64,000 bases of DNA from Mrakia gelida (lineage: Eukaryota > Basidiomycota > Tremellomycetes > Cystofilobasidiales > Mrakiaceae), in contig BRON01000007.1 in assembly GCA_024345305.1 (NCBI GenBank), positions 1,798,001 through 1,862,000 of the forward strand. The letters are read 5' to 3'. This document shows positions 1 to 11,800 of the stretch, piece after piece. The notes beneath the pieces were generated by a model that was not told the DNA's origin, made no database searches, and saw only the letters and a list, made by a program, of their open reading frames with translations. Numbering within the stretch: the stretch's first letter is position 1; each line of letters opens with the position of its first letter. The translations under genes were made by a program, and so were the position numbers.

Positions 1-522
1 TCTCGTCCCTCGGGCTCGTCGTCTCTCCGTACTGACGCACGCTCGCTTTTTTTTTCAACAGCGCTTCGGGACTCGGTCAGACCAAGAAGTAATATAATGC
101 TTTCGAGATCAACTTGACTTCGCGATTTGCGAGGGAAGAACGCTCATCAAAGTTCGACGCGTCGAGACTTCCAGGTCCTCGACGAATCTGATCTCTCTTT
201 CTTCGAGGTCGCTCTGAGGCATCTTGCAAGAGATCCACTCCTTCTTCTGCTATCGAGGAAGTCCAACGCAGTGCGCTCTCAAACAGGCAGCATCCGAATC
301 GTAAGAAGATCATCATACAACGACCCTCTGCGTCTGCTCGTCTAGTTTGAGGTGTACTCTGATAAGGCTACAAAGGGGATCATCTACCGTCTTTACCAAC
401 GTCCATGTGAGATCTAACAAGTCCGTTGTCCTGAGAGAAGGAGGATGTGAAAGGAAAAGGAAACCAAGAACGCGAGGGGAAGTTCATCGAGCAAGACCAA
501 AAAGGAAAGAGAGCGAGGGAGT
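1..522. other. 3' flank, no gene recognised
   Basis: This stretch lies downstream of the minus-strand RTA1-like gene and runs to the window edge. Short open frames exist on both strands but none resembles a known family or carries a convincing intron chain. It may include the end of a gene outside the window. Confidence 0.5.
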
Positions 523-2355
523 CTAAGCAGACGCCCCGTCCCTCAGACCACGACGAAGCTGGTAAGCGGGAGAGGTGTCCTCCTGAGTGAGAGACGCTTG
601 AGGCTGGGAACTGGAGAGAGGGAGAGAAAGTGGCGAGGGAAGAGGGGAGTGGATGAGCACGCGTCAGGTTCGAAGTTTGGGAATCGAGAAGTATTTGGGA
701 GAAGAAGGAGACATTTTGCTCACCGAAGAAGGAACATGGGGTGAAGGATGTTGAGCAGGACGCTGGAGAGAGCGACTGGTAAGAAAGGGAAGGGAGGAAG
801 AGGTCGAAGTTAGTTCGGAGCGACCCGTCGAGAACGAAGCGAAAAGAAGAAACTCACTCATTCCACCGTCGAGAACCGAGAAGAGGACTTGGTCGGTAGC
901 GAGTTTTCCGTCCCATCCATCGAGGAGCTCGATGGTTCGAAAGATGGATCTGGAAAGAAAGTGGAGAGGGAAGGACGAGTCAGGATCGAGGCCGAGTCGT
1001 TCACGTCGAGCGGGAAGGAAGAAGAGACGAGGAACGGACCTGATGAAGATGAGGGTACTGTGAAGCAGGAAGATAAGGTAAAGGAAGGCTTCAGGAAAAG
1101 TCGACGAGGAAACGAAGAAGAGGAGAGGAAAAGACAGACTCACGTCGATCCAGCAAGAGCTCCAAGCAGAATCCTCGCGTGCTTCTCGTCCTTCGTCGAG
1201 ATCGCATACTGAACCTGACTGGCCTCCGACTTCATGTTGACGTCCGAGCTGGAGGTAGAGGTGAGAGGGATGGGGATCGAAAGACCGGAGGAAGCTCGTC
1301 GTCGTCGTTGTCGAAGAGTCCCGATCCAACCGAAGGGTGACCACTGCTTGCAAGGGCGGTCAAGAAGGTAGCGAGTGCAGAACTCGACGAAGATGAGGGT
1401 GTATCCGACCATGACGACCATTTGAGTGATGACTCCGATGACCATGATTGTAGCTGAGAAAGAGAAGAGGAAGAAGATAGAGAGAGTCAGCTTTGGAAGG
1501 GGAAGGAGGACAGAATCGACGCGCCGTTCGAACTGACCTCCAGTATCCGCTCCCGACTGAGTATCAGAACTAGCAGCCAGTCCTCCTCCTGCAGCTTGGA
1601 TGAAGAGAGAAAGAACGTCTCCGGAGACGAAGATGATTGTGTACGCTGAAAAATGAAAGAAAGGTCAGCTCGAATCGAGCGAAGGGAAACGCGTCGGATG
1701 AGACGTCGACTCACTTCGAGGAGCCAAGCGACAGTATCGGTTCCCAAGCAGGGATACCAGGAGACCCAGGATGATGTAGTTGGCGGCGGTCGAGAAGGCA
1801 GGAGCGATGATCAAGACGGCGATCTGAAAGTCGAACGAAAAGAACGAGTTCAGCGAGTTGGCTTGAAGAGAGAGAGAGAGAGAGAGCGAGAGAACAGCAG
1901 CAAAGCGCACTTGACCAGTGAACGTAGGATCAGGGTAAGTCCAGACTCCACCGAGCAAAGGACTCCATTCCAACCCGACGGCAGCCCAGACTCGGAAAGC
2001 CCATCCCAAAGTCTCAGCCGCTGCTGCCGCCGCGAGGGTGTAGAGAAGGAACCATCGTCTGGACTTGATGGCTTGGCCGACGTGGAGAACTAGATAGAAA
2101 GCATGCACGGAGAGGGAGAGGCGAGAAAGGAGGAAGGGGTCAGTCGGATGAAGTCGAGAGGGAAAGGAAGGCGCAGGCGGAGGCGTAGGGGGACTAACCG
2201 AAAGAGATAGCGAAGAGCGCTGTGAAGAATACACAGACGGCTGTTGACAACTTGTAATCGAAGCTGGACCACTCGATTGCGCCGGTGTAGAGGTTGGGAG
2301 ATCCGACGACGGGGTTGGTGAGGTTTCCATCGAGAGGGACGCGTTCAGAGGACAT
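523..2355 (-). CDS. RTA1-like membrane protein (lipid-translocating exporter family)
   Basis: Multi-exon gene of roughly 400 residues. From the ATG at 2355 the exons encode successive hydrophobic segments, with motifs typical of the fungal RTA1/RSB1 family: LVLHVGQAI followed by RRWFLLYTL, the stretch IIAPAFSTAANYIILG, then YTIIFVSGDVLSLFIQAAGGG, and later FIRS joined to IFRTIELLDGWDG. About seven membrane spans are expected. Family members sit in plasma or internal membranes and are linked to sphingoid-base export and resistance to toxic lipids or azoles; the substrate here cannot be told. The last exon, using the acceptor before IALSSVLLNILHP, runs to TAG at 523. Introns start GTGAGT or GTTAGT. 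Exon edges were assigned by eye. Confidence 0.85.
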
Positions 2356-2811
2356 GGTCGAGTTGAGTTGAGTTGAGCGAGGGTGTTGTGGAGAAGAGGC
2401 GAGGAGACGGGATCGAAGAAGTGTAGAGAAAGTCGGTGTTGATGATGGTTGATGAGAGAAGAGGGAGATCCAAGAAATACAGCGTTTTCATCCCCTCGAG
2501 AAGAAGAGGCTGTGAGCGAGGCTCGTTTCGACCGTCGACGGAGATCGTTCTCCCATGCCCGCTTTTGCTCTCCGTCGAAGGCGTGAGCTGATTAGCGAGT
2601 CGCGCAGCTGATGAAAGGTGACAGAGATGAGGTAAGGTTAATGAACGGAAAGCGGTGAAGATGGACCGCGAGATGGGGAGGTGAGGGAGAGAACTCACCG
2701 CTCGAAGAAAGGGGCTGGAAGGTCAACCACGTTGGCGAACCTTAGCGAGGAGGGAGGAGACAGGGAGCAGTGCGATGAAAGATCATGATACGCATTCAAG
2801 CGAGATGAAGG
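2356..2811. promoter_or_regulatory. upstream region of the RTA1-like gene
   Basis: Intergenic DNA between the start of the RTA1-like gene and the end of the ABC-class ATPase gene; both genes run on minus, so this should hold the RTA1-like promoter. No specific operator was recognised. Confidence 0.4.
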
Positions 2812-5786
2812 CTAACAGGATGAGCTTTTGAGCACTGCTCCTCTCTGTTACGGGAGGGAGGGCGAAGGGAAGCGAGCGAAAAGTCAGTTCTCGTTTGTCG
2901 AACGCGCCGCCCGTCCATCTCGAACAGAACTCACCAATCGATTCACAGCCATCTCGACCTCCATTCTCCTCGGTATCGCCAGCATCCCATTCCCAACTCC
3001 TCTGTCTCCATCAACCATCCCAATCAGCTCGTCCAGACCTCCCTCCTTCGCCAACATCTCCCCAACCTTCCCTACCCACTCCCTCAGCCCAACCTCGCCC
3101 TTTCCCCACGACGTTCCGGCTCTCAAGATGAACTCGATGGCCCTCGTTTGGGAGATAGAGACGAGAGAGTCCAGAGCCGAGAGGTCGAGGAGGGAGGTGT
3201 GCTGGATGGTGGTGGTCGTGAGAGTTTTGACGCGAGTTTCGGACGACGAGGGAGCGAGGGAGGAGAGGAGGAGAGTTCGTGCGATGGAGGGGGGGAAGGT
3301 GGTCGCTGTGGGTACATGAAGAGGTCAAGAAGGAAGCACTGTCGCTCGTCGATGAAGAAGAGAAGAAAGAGAGGAAGAACGAACCGTGCTGAGCCGAAAC
3401 GGTCGACGGAATCGTCCTCGCCACTTCCTTCGCTCGTTTGGTCACATCTCGGACCTCGTAGTTGTCCATCTGGAGAACCACATCCGATACATCGAGGTAG
3501 TCTCCGCATCCGCCGATAACGAGGACGATGGTGGTGTTTCTTGACTCGACGAGAGCTCGAATCTGGGCGAGCGAAAGTCGAGGGAGTGATCAGTCGAGGT
3601 TCGTCGAGCAGACAAGGGAGAGGAGGGGAGCTCACCTTGTATACGAGAGGAGTGATAGGCTCAAGCTCGGAAGAGACGAGCATTTGCATTCGAGCGTCTC
3701 GGATCAGGAACTGGGAAAGACAGCGTTGGTTGTCAGTCGAAGGGAGAAACGAGACGCGTCGACGAAGGAGGACTCACGTTCGTCGCACAGGTGTCTTCAT
3801 CAAGACAGATCAGCTCGGATCTAGCGTTCAGAGCCTGCAGAAGACGTCGAGCGACGAGGCAGTCAGTCTTTGACCGAGGGAAGAGATGAAGAGACGACGA
3901 AGCCGAGAACCCACCTCGATCAGCGAAGCAGCGCAACTCGTGCTCCCACTCGCGTCTTCCGTCGAAAACTTGGTCGTATCAGCTTTGTACGGCAAGTTGG
4001 TGATGAAGGGCGAGATATCAACCTCGGTGACCTGGCAACACAACGAAGGAAAGAGAGAAAAACGAGGAGTCAGCTCAGTCGGGTCGAAGAAGAGAAGAAA
4101 GCAAACTCACCGAGCGACCATCCTCGCTTCGAACTGTGGTGACCGAAGAACAAGAGACTGCGAATTCTCTTCCATCTAGAGGGTGGGGAAAGGGAGAGCA
4201 AGGGTCAGTTTCGGACTCGAACGAGCGAGTCTCGACGAAGAAGGACGCGTCCCGTCTTCACTCACCTCCCGGAACATGATCCCAACATCCCTCCGCAATA
4301 GACTTCATCAACGTACTCTTCCCATGGAACCCACCGCCGCAGATAACCACCAACTCTCCCTTCTTGATCCCCATCCCTCTCACCCTCTTGCCTCCCTCAA
4401 GCTCGAACTCAAAGACCCTCTCCTTCGAATCCATCATTCCCTTCTCCCCAAACACCTTCACGCTCGGTCCCACCAGACACCCTTGCTCTCCACTCGCGCC
4501 TGATTTCCTTGGGAGAATGGCTCCGAAGGGGATGAAGGAAACGAGGTTCTTGGAAGGGAGGAGCGAGCGGAGCTGGGATTGTTGGACGATGGAGGTGATG
4601 AAGTTGAGGGGGGCGGTTGAAGGGTGGGAGGAGGCGAGGAGGGTTCGGGAGATGAGAGAGGGGAGAAGGACAGTGAGGAGGTGGGAGCAGGGTTGGGAGA
4701 GGATTGAACGACCTGCGACGGACAACGGAGGAGAGGAGGGGAAAGTCAGACGCGTCGAACGAGCGCCGAGGGAGGAAGAAAGGAGAGGCGAGAGAGAGCG
4801 AACCTCGAGCTGGGAGAGCCTGGGAAATACGAAACCAGAGCCATAGGTCAGTAGTGGTCTTCGATGAGGATCCGAAGAGAGAGAGGAACGAGCGAAACTC
4901 ACGACCTGAAACCGAACCTCCAACCCTCCCTCCTCATCGACCCTCACCGCCGTCCGCTCAAGCACTTGGTTCGTAGGCGAGTCGATCACGATCTCTGGTC
5001 GTTGGACTTTGTTGTTGTACCCTCCTCCTGCAGTCACACCGTCAGCCAAAGAGCTAGGAACGGACTTGAGAACGTCGTGGAAGGCTTGAAGGAGGAAGTG
5101 GGCGAGGGCTGTTCGTCTGCAAGAAGCGAACGAAACGAGCCCGGTCAGCCTTTGTCTGCTTGAGTTTCGGCTCAAACAAGAAGGTCATGAGCACGCACTT
5201 GATCCTTGTGTCCCATAAGGAGCGAGGGAAGCCTGTCTCAGCACTGGTCAAGCGAACTCTCGCTCGGGAGGGAGGCGCGAAGGGATCGGCTTGGATATGG
5301 AGGAGATCGAACGTGTAGGCGAGGGGAGGGGTAGTGTGGGTCCAAGATCCTACGAAGAAGGAGCGAAGGCGTCCTCAGTAGTTGTTCAGGTCAAGAAGTA
5401 ACTCGAGAACGTACCCTTGAGGTCTCCGTAAGCTGGGTAAGGTCGACGTTCTCGAGCGAGGATCATCGAGTGAAGGTCGGAGGTTGAGCCTCCTTTGCTC
5501 GTTCAAAAGAGAGCCGAACGAGGTCAAATCCTTCTCGAGGGCCTTCAACAGGCCTCTGAAAAGCCTCCAAAGATGTTAAAGTGGACTCACTAGTTGTGCC
5601 CGTCGAATCGTTGAGCTTGACTCTCTTTGGATCTCCTCCTCCGCCTCCCTCCCTCCCTTGAGCTTGAGCTTGACCTCCTCCCCTCCCTGCTCCTCCTGAA
5701 AAGCCACCTCGCCCGCCCCCACCCCCGCCTCTTCCGCCTCCTCCGTACAGAGCCTTGTAGTAAGCGCCGCGTCCAGATCCTGACAT
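2812..5786 (-). CDS. predicted ATPase of the ABC class (PF09818/COG3044 type)
   Basis: The product (about 640 residues) starts at MSGSGRGAYYKALYG (ATG 5786) with a Gly/Arg-rich head, followed by the family N-terminus around AYGDLKG and QADPFAPPSRARVR. The nucleotide-binding part shows a P-loop in an unusual form (GGGFHGKST), then VDISPFITNLP, FSTEDASGSTSCAA, a Walker B-like LICLDEDTCATN and EPITPLVYK, all hallmarks of this family. The C-terminal region contains DLSALDSLVSISQTRAI. I chose the last intron (donor GTGAGT near 2932, acceptor CCCGTAACAG near 2842) because it joins AVNRL to RGAVLKSSSC and ends at TAG 2812, which fits the family better than reading on to a TGA at 2884. The cellular role of this family is not established. 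The Gly/Arg head may bind nucleic acid (inference). Confidence 0.85.
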
Positions 5787-6114
5787 CGAGTTGAGATATG
5801 TGTTGAGCGTTTGAGAGGACGAGCGAGCTCCTCCCAAATCCGCGAGCTCGGATTTGGGAGGAGCTCGCTCTCGTCTCTCGTCTCTCGTTTGCGTTCGTCC
5901 TTCGCCGAGAAGATAAGCAAAGAAAAATCTTGTCCGAGCCAAGCAGAAGTCTCAACCTGTCCATCTCGAGTGGCCTCTTCTAAAGAAGTCCCAATATATA
6001 AAACAGCTCTCTTCGTCCGGCTCAAACCGCCGCACCCCCTCCATCTTTCCCTCTCCTCAAACCGCCTTCCTCTCCCTCTCCCTCCCCTCCCTAACATCAC
6101 CTTCCTCTCTCACC
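5787..6114. promoter_or_regulatory. divergent promoter between the ABC-class ATPase and Dabb genes
   Basis: 328 bp separate two start codons on opposite strands. The side next to the Dabb gene is strongly pyrimidine-rich, as before most start codons here, and has a TATA-like CCAATATATAAA at about 5991-6002. The ATPase side carries the perfect inverted repeat listed separately. Confidence 0.5.
5821..5870. repeat. perfect 21-bp inverted repeat with 8-nt spacer
   Basis: Bases 5821-5841 are the exact reverse complement of 5850-5870, separated by GCGAGCTC at 5842-5849. The arm core is CTCCTCCCAAATCC. It lies 35 bp upstream of the ATPase start codon and, if transcribed, would form a long hairpin in that gene's 5' leader. 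Nothing else of this length and perfection was seen in the window. Confidence 0.95.
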
Positions 6115-6708
6115 ATGTCCTCAAAGAAAATCATCCACATCGTCCTCTGGAAGCTCGCTCCCCCACCTTCCTCGTTGACGTCTGCGTCCGACATCGCCGC
6201 TCACACTCAGAAGATCCACGACGGCATCGCCAAACTCCTCACCGTCCCTGGTCCCCTCGAGGGCTTCGTTGGTCCCCCTAAGATTGCGGATAGGGCTAAG
6301 GGGTTTGATTATGGTTAGTAGCATACGAACCGGGGTTTTGGGAGGGGGCGAGGGGGCGGGGGAGGGAAGGGAGGCAATGGAAGGGGGTAAGGGGGAAAGA
6401 GATGGAGAGCCTGGACGTTGAGCTCACTTTTGGCTTCGTTTTCGACAGGTTTCTACTCCGTCTTCGCTGATGCTGCGGCTCTGCAGAAGTACGCTGTCAG
6501 TGATGCGCACATGAAGTGAGTACTCCAGATCTACATTCTTCGATCCGGAAAGCTGTAGGAGGGAGGGGAGGGAAGGAAGGAAGCGAGCGAGCTCGTTGCT
6601 GACCGAGTCTTTCTCCCCTTCTCGTTTTGCTTTGCTAGGATCGTCATCGAGGACATCCGACCCAACACGGTGGACGTGCTGGCTTACGATTTCGAGTTTG
6701 GAGCTTAG
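6115..6708 (+). CDS. stress-responsive A/B-barrel (Dabb) domain protein
   Basis: Three exons give about 111 residues. The N-terminal strand KKIIHIVLWKL is the typical Dabb start (HxVLW/F). A helix follows with HTQKIHDGIAKLLTVPG, then GFDYG spliced to FYSVFADAAALQKYAVSDAHMK, and finally IVIEDIRPNTVDVLAYDFEFGA before TAG 6706-6708. Length and layout match single-domain Dabb proteins, small dimeric barrels found in bacteria, plants and fungi with varied or unknown roles. Donors are GTTAGT after TATG and GTGAGT after CATGAA. No metal site or fused domain is visible. Confidence 0.88.
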
Positions 6709-7235
6709 ATGAGCATGGATCTTAGAACGACGAGCTTCAGGGAGGGAGAGAGAGCAAGAGAGGATCGGAGGGCCGGAGGAAGGTAGTCTGAGAGAGCCCC
6801 TTTAGATGGCTCGCGAGACTAGGAGGAAGGGAGGTGAGCTTGACAGCTTGGGTCTGGCGAGAGAGGAAGGAACGAGGGTACGTCGGATCTATCACAAGAA
6901 TCGGAAGCTGGCTGCTTCTTTCCGGAGCTAGGGAATCGAGTACCAGGTCCTCGGGAAAAACGGAGGGGGAGGACAGGGAGGAGAAGGAGAAGACCGGGTC
7001 CGATGCTGGGCTGAAGCGAGCATCGTCCTTTGCTCTTGTCTTCTTTCTTCGTCTGCTTCTCGTGTACGTACCGACTCGGTTGGTTTTCCAGACGTGGGGT
7101 CATCGAATGTGGGCTCGCGACCTCTTTTTTGGCTGTCCTTCCAGGGTGAAGGAAAGACGAGCTTTCAGCCCTCCTCCCGCCCTCAAGAGCCGAGCTTGCC
7201 TGACTTATGTACCTGACTCCGGCTAGCAACACATT
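6709..7235. other. intergenic, no gene recognised
   Basis: Region between the Dabb gene and the start of the ADH-derived pseudogene. A 155-codon open frame on minus (6819-7286) has no recognisable domain or normal amino-acid texture and runs into the pseudogene, so it is not called. Confidence 0.5.
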
Positions 7236-8105
7236 TAGCTCGTTGAAGGGATTGTGTCTGTCTCTCGTCTTCTTGCTGCTGCTCAAAGGGTTCGAGCCGA
7301 ATCGATTCGAACGAACGAAGCGCGTCGAGCTGACTTCCTCCTGCCTCCGCCTATTCTCTCTTTCCTTCTTAGATCTCCACCTCTACCACTCCGAGATTGT
7401 CACTATGCAGAAGGGGTGAGTTCACCATCTCAACACCCTCTCCTGCTTGAGTCGCCGTCTCCCTTCCGCACGCGTGCGTCGCGTCCGTCGAGGTTTCGTT
7501 TTCTTCCTCGAAAGCTGATCTGGTCCCGGATCCTCATACTCTTCGTACGACAACCAGCGACATCATAGGAAATGAGATGATGGGTGTGATTGATAGAGTT
7601 GGTCCCAACGTCAAAAACTTGAAGATTGGAGACGGACGTGACTCTTTCCCTTTCTCCCTCGACGTTGACTCCCACCGTTCAGATTCTGACCCTTTCCTTC
7701 TTCTCTTTTGCTTCTCAATCAAAAAACGGCGAGTCGTCGTCTCCTTCCAGATCGCGTGAGTTACGCTCCCACTCCTTCGCTGGGCTTTGCGAACTCTCTC
7801 ACCCTCGTGTCGACTTCGGAGCTGATTCCCACTCCTCCCATCGCTCTCCTTCGCCTCAGCTGTGGTACCTGCGAGTTCTGCAAGAAGAAGCTCTCGTCCT
7901 TCTGCGATATGACGTCTAACAGCAGGTACGCTATACTCGTCTCAAATCGTTTCGGCGACGAGGGAGCGACGCGTCGACGAAGTTCGAGCTAACTCGCTCT
8001 CTTCCCTTTCCTCATCTACTACAGCTTGATGAAGACCATGAATGGCCAGAGGGACGCGGGCTTCTTCGGCTCTGACCATACAGCTGACTCTTCAAACTCG
8101 TCAAA
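7236..8105 (+). pseudogene. decayed partial copy of the zinc alcohol dehydrogenase at 13184-15910
   Basis: The copy lies inverted relative to the intact gene and matches it through both exons and introns, from the intron before DLHLYHSEIVTMQKG to just past MKTMNGQRDAGFFG. The first exons (to CGS) and everything after GFFG are missing. Lesions seen by comparison: the donor before DLHLYH is GTCTGT instead of GTAAGT; the donor after NLKIGD is GG instead of GT; the acceptor before RVVVSFQIA has lost its AG (ACGG for CTAG); the donor after GFFG is CT for GT. The zinc-ligand His of GHEFMG is Asn (GNEMMG, codon 7571-7573). The cysteine cluster CGTCEFCKKKLSSFC survives. No ATG start is in place. Confidence 0.88.
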
Positions 8106-8875
8106 CGAGTCTGGAGGTTGCTTTGAGCGTGCCAAGGTACGAGATCCGTTTAGTCTCAGTGAAGACGAGCGAACGTCGACGATGCACGTCGCGCATGTCT
8201 CGACTCCCCCTCGGAACTACTAGATATCCCAATGCTTTTCGCTTGCAGACCCTCTTGATCCACGACATCTTCACGAATGATCTCGCGACCTTGACGCCTT
8301 CGAGAAGAAGCGAGAGAAAGAAAACAAACTCGGGCGCTCGAGCGAGGCTTCAAACCAAACCATCAGTCGCGCGACCGTCCTTCGCTCGCTCCTCGTTCGT
8401 CATCTTCTGGTATCGTTCATTCATTCCAGATCGTGTTTGCCACCGCTTGCATCGAGCATGCGGAACGAAGCGAGGCCTTGTACAGTAGGTCGAAGCACGA
8501 AAGCGAAGACGAGCTCGTCGCGACCAAAGACGAAAAACGCTGGAACTCTCGCTGCTCCAGCTGGTAGAGATAAGACGCGCGGCTTGGTCCGTTGATGAAC
8601 ATGTGGGTCCCAGGCGTTCATGAGCGAGAAAGTGGTGGGTGAATGAGCATGTTTTCCAACGAGAAGACGGCATCGAAGGCGTGCGTTTCGCGACTTTCAG
8701 CCCTTTCCTTCTTCCCCACCTTCTGGAGGCGGGGGAGGGTGAGTCCGTCGAATCAACCCTTTCTTCCTTGCACCTTCAACCTCCAGCAACCCCTCGTACA
8801 CTCTTTCTCTCCTTCTTCGTCTCTCTCTCTCTCTCACCGCAGAGAACCAGAGCCTCTTCTCCCTCCCTCCTCAAA
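8106..8875. promoter_or_regulatory. upstream region of MET30
   Basis: 770 bp between the last recognisable ADH-like base and the MET30 start. The final 150 bp are pyrimidine-rich with CT repeats, the usual pre-ATG context here. Short open frames on both strands resemble nothing known. Confidence 0.4.
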
Positions 8876-11800
8876 ATGAGTCGCCCTCCCACCCCTCACT
8901 CGGCCTCTTCGTCTTCCCAACTTCACTTCAACTTCCCTCCTTCGACGACGGTCCCGGCTCCCTTCACCTTGAGAGATTCCGTCTGCGAACGACCTCCTCC
9001 TCACGCAGACAACGCAGCGGATGCACCGGATTTCGGTCTCTTCAGAGCGGGGAAGAAACTATGCGTCAGGTGACTTAGACGAGCAGAGAGAAAGAGAGGG
9101 AGAGAAACGAAGCTGACCGACCTCGTTCTCCCTCCCCTTCCTCTCTCGCTCTCTCGGCCGTTAGACACGAAAAGATGGCGGACGAAGGGATCAACGCTCA
9201 ACTTCAGAACGTGAGTATCTTCACCTTTTCGTATCTCTCAGATCTATAGACGGTTGGTGGTGGGAAGGACGGTCCATCGTGCGAGCTCTCTTTCTCTGGC
9301 GCCGAAGAGGTCAGAAGTGGCGACATCCCTCTCCTTCTAGCGAGTCGTATGCACCCAGCCCCAAGAAGTCTCTCCCCTAGCTGTTTCGAGATCATCGTCA
9401 CCTCACTCAGGAGAGGGCGGAGAAGATCTACCTGTACGAGCGCAGGGGGGGAAGGGAGGAGGAGAGAGGGAAGACCGAGGCTCGACTCTCTCACCTTGCG
9501 ACGAAACGGACTGCTTTGTCCACCTCTCGTCCTTCTCTTGCGATGCTGACTATGCCTCCCCTCCCTTCGTTACGGCAGTCGCTCGACGTTCTTCCCTTAG
9601 CGGATCGACAAGCCATCAACGCTGTGTGGTCGACGTTCTCGGGTTCTTCTCATCCTCGAAGGGAGATCATCCTCAAAGGTCTCCTCACCATGTGCTGCTT
9701 CTCTCAGGTGAGTACTCCGCCTCCTCCCTCCCCTTTCCCTTCCGCTGGCCGCCGGAGTTGAGACGCAGCTCCTCTTCGAACGCTTCTCGCTGACCTCTTC
9801 TCCGCCTTCCGTTTTCATTCCTGCAGCTCTCCCTCCTCTCTACTCAAGTTCACAACCTGATCCGACTGGACCCGTTCGCGCTCTTCCCTCGAGAGGTCTC
9901 CCTCAAGGTCCTCTCCTACCTCGACGCCTTCTCATTAGGAATGGCCGTCCAGGTCTCGAAGGATTGGAAGACTCTGGCGGACGATGATCTGCTCTGGAGG
10001 GGAATGTGCGTTCAACACATCGAGAGGAAGTGCACAAAGTGTGAGTCCACACCTTCCCCTCTCTTCTCCCTCGCTCTCTGTCCTTTCTCTGGCTTCCGAG
10101 CTCGCCTGATCTGCTCGAAGCTGATTTTTCGTTGTTCTTTCAGGTGGCTGGGGTCTTCCTCTTCTCGAACGACGTCGTCTTCGTCTCGAAATCGACGGCC
10201 AAACGGATTCAGCTCCCACCTCTGGTCCTTCCTCCCCAGCTCTCGATCCCTCCTCGCCTTACTTCCACTCCCATGCCGACCCTCACTCTCACCACCACAA
10301 CCACGACTCGTTCCCTCACATCCCCGCCTCGGCAGACTACCCGACCTACCACCCAACTCCTCTTCAAAACGAAGCTTCCACCTCCTCCCTCCCCCAAATC
10401 GGACCCCTTCAGATCACCGGATCCGCCTCCGTCTCGCACGCCTCCTCTTCCACACCCTACAACGCCGTCGCTTCAAGCTCTCGAGGTCGTAGTCGAACCA
10501 AGCGTTCTTCACCTCCTTCAGACGACGAGGACGAATCCGACATCCCCTCCGGTTCCTCCAACTTCCTCCTCCCTCCCAACCCTTACTCGACCTCCCAACC
10601 AAACAAGCGTCGCCAACCCCACTCTGGATCAGGATCAGGAACCCCCACCGGTCGCTACTCTGCCTCACCCTCCGTCTCACCACCACCTCCCTCCTCGTCG
10701 CTCTACCCTCTTCTCAACCCTACTCCTCGTCCTTCAGCACCACGTCGAACGCTCACTCGACCTTGGAAGGAGGTCTACACCGAGCGACTCACGATTGAGC
10801 GGAACTGGAGGAAGGGGAGGTACACTGCCAGAGTGTTCAAGGGTCACACCGACGGAGTGATGTGCTTGCAGGTCATGGAGGGAGAGACGGCGAGAGCGGA
10901 GGCTGGGCCTTCGTGCGGGAAGTCGGCGGGGAAGGGTGAGGGTGAGGGAGTGTTGATCACTGGGAGCTACGACAGGACGGCGAGGGTCTGGGATCTGGAG
11001 ACTGGAGAGGAGGTTATGGTGAGTTCTTGCGTCTCGTTTCTGTTTCGTTCTCGGTGGGCTGGAAAGGCGAAGGAAGGCGCGATTCGAAGAACGAACGAGC
11101 TCAAGCTGACCTTCCTTCCCTCCCTTCGATTTCAGGTTCTTCGAGGACACGCTCGAGGGATCCGAGCACTTCAGTTTGACTCTGCTATCCTCATCACCGG
11201 AAGTATGGATCACACGATGAAGATCTGGAACTGGAGGACTGGAGTTTGCGTGAGTATCTATCTCTCTTTCCTTTCCTTCCCTCCCCTTCGAGCTCGTTCC
11301 GTTGGTCCTCGGTGAGCTCGAACACGAAACTGATTTCTTTCGTCTTCCTTCTCAGATTCGAACTCTCGCTGGACACACCGATGGAATCGTTTGTCTCAAC
11401 TACGACAAGAACGTTCTCGCTTCCGGAAGTGCGGATTCGACGATCAAGGTGAGTTTCGAGTCGTCGCTGCCTTCGCGTCGAAACCAACCTGCCCTGCCTT
11501 TCGCTGACCTTCCCTCGCCTCGCTTCGTTTTATTGTTACAGATCTGGAATTTCCGCAACGGCGACTGCTTCACTCTTCGAGGCCACCGAGACTGGGTCAA
11601 CTCTGTCGTTCTCTGGGACGGAACCACGACCGCTCACGAACCCGAATGGTCCTCCACCTCCTCCCTCCTCTCCTCCTCCTCCAACCACAACTCCTCCTCC
11701 ACCTCCCCACCCCACCCCTCCTCCGCTTCCTGCTCCGCCCCCGCCGTCGACCCAGGAAAAATGCTCTTCTCCGGCTCGGACGACGGAACCATTCGACTCT

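Noticed and set aside
6819..7286. 155-codon open frame on minus (MSSSKKTRDRHNP...)
   Set aside because: No domain, odd composition, overlaps the ADH-derived pseudogene and lacks the intron pattern of neighbouring genes.
10132..10860. 242-codon Pro/Thr-rich open frame on plus
   Set aside because: It is the shifted frame of the Ser/Pro-rich MET30 linker; the MET30 frame carries conserved flanking domains.
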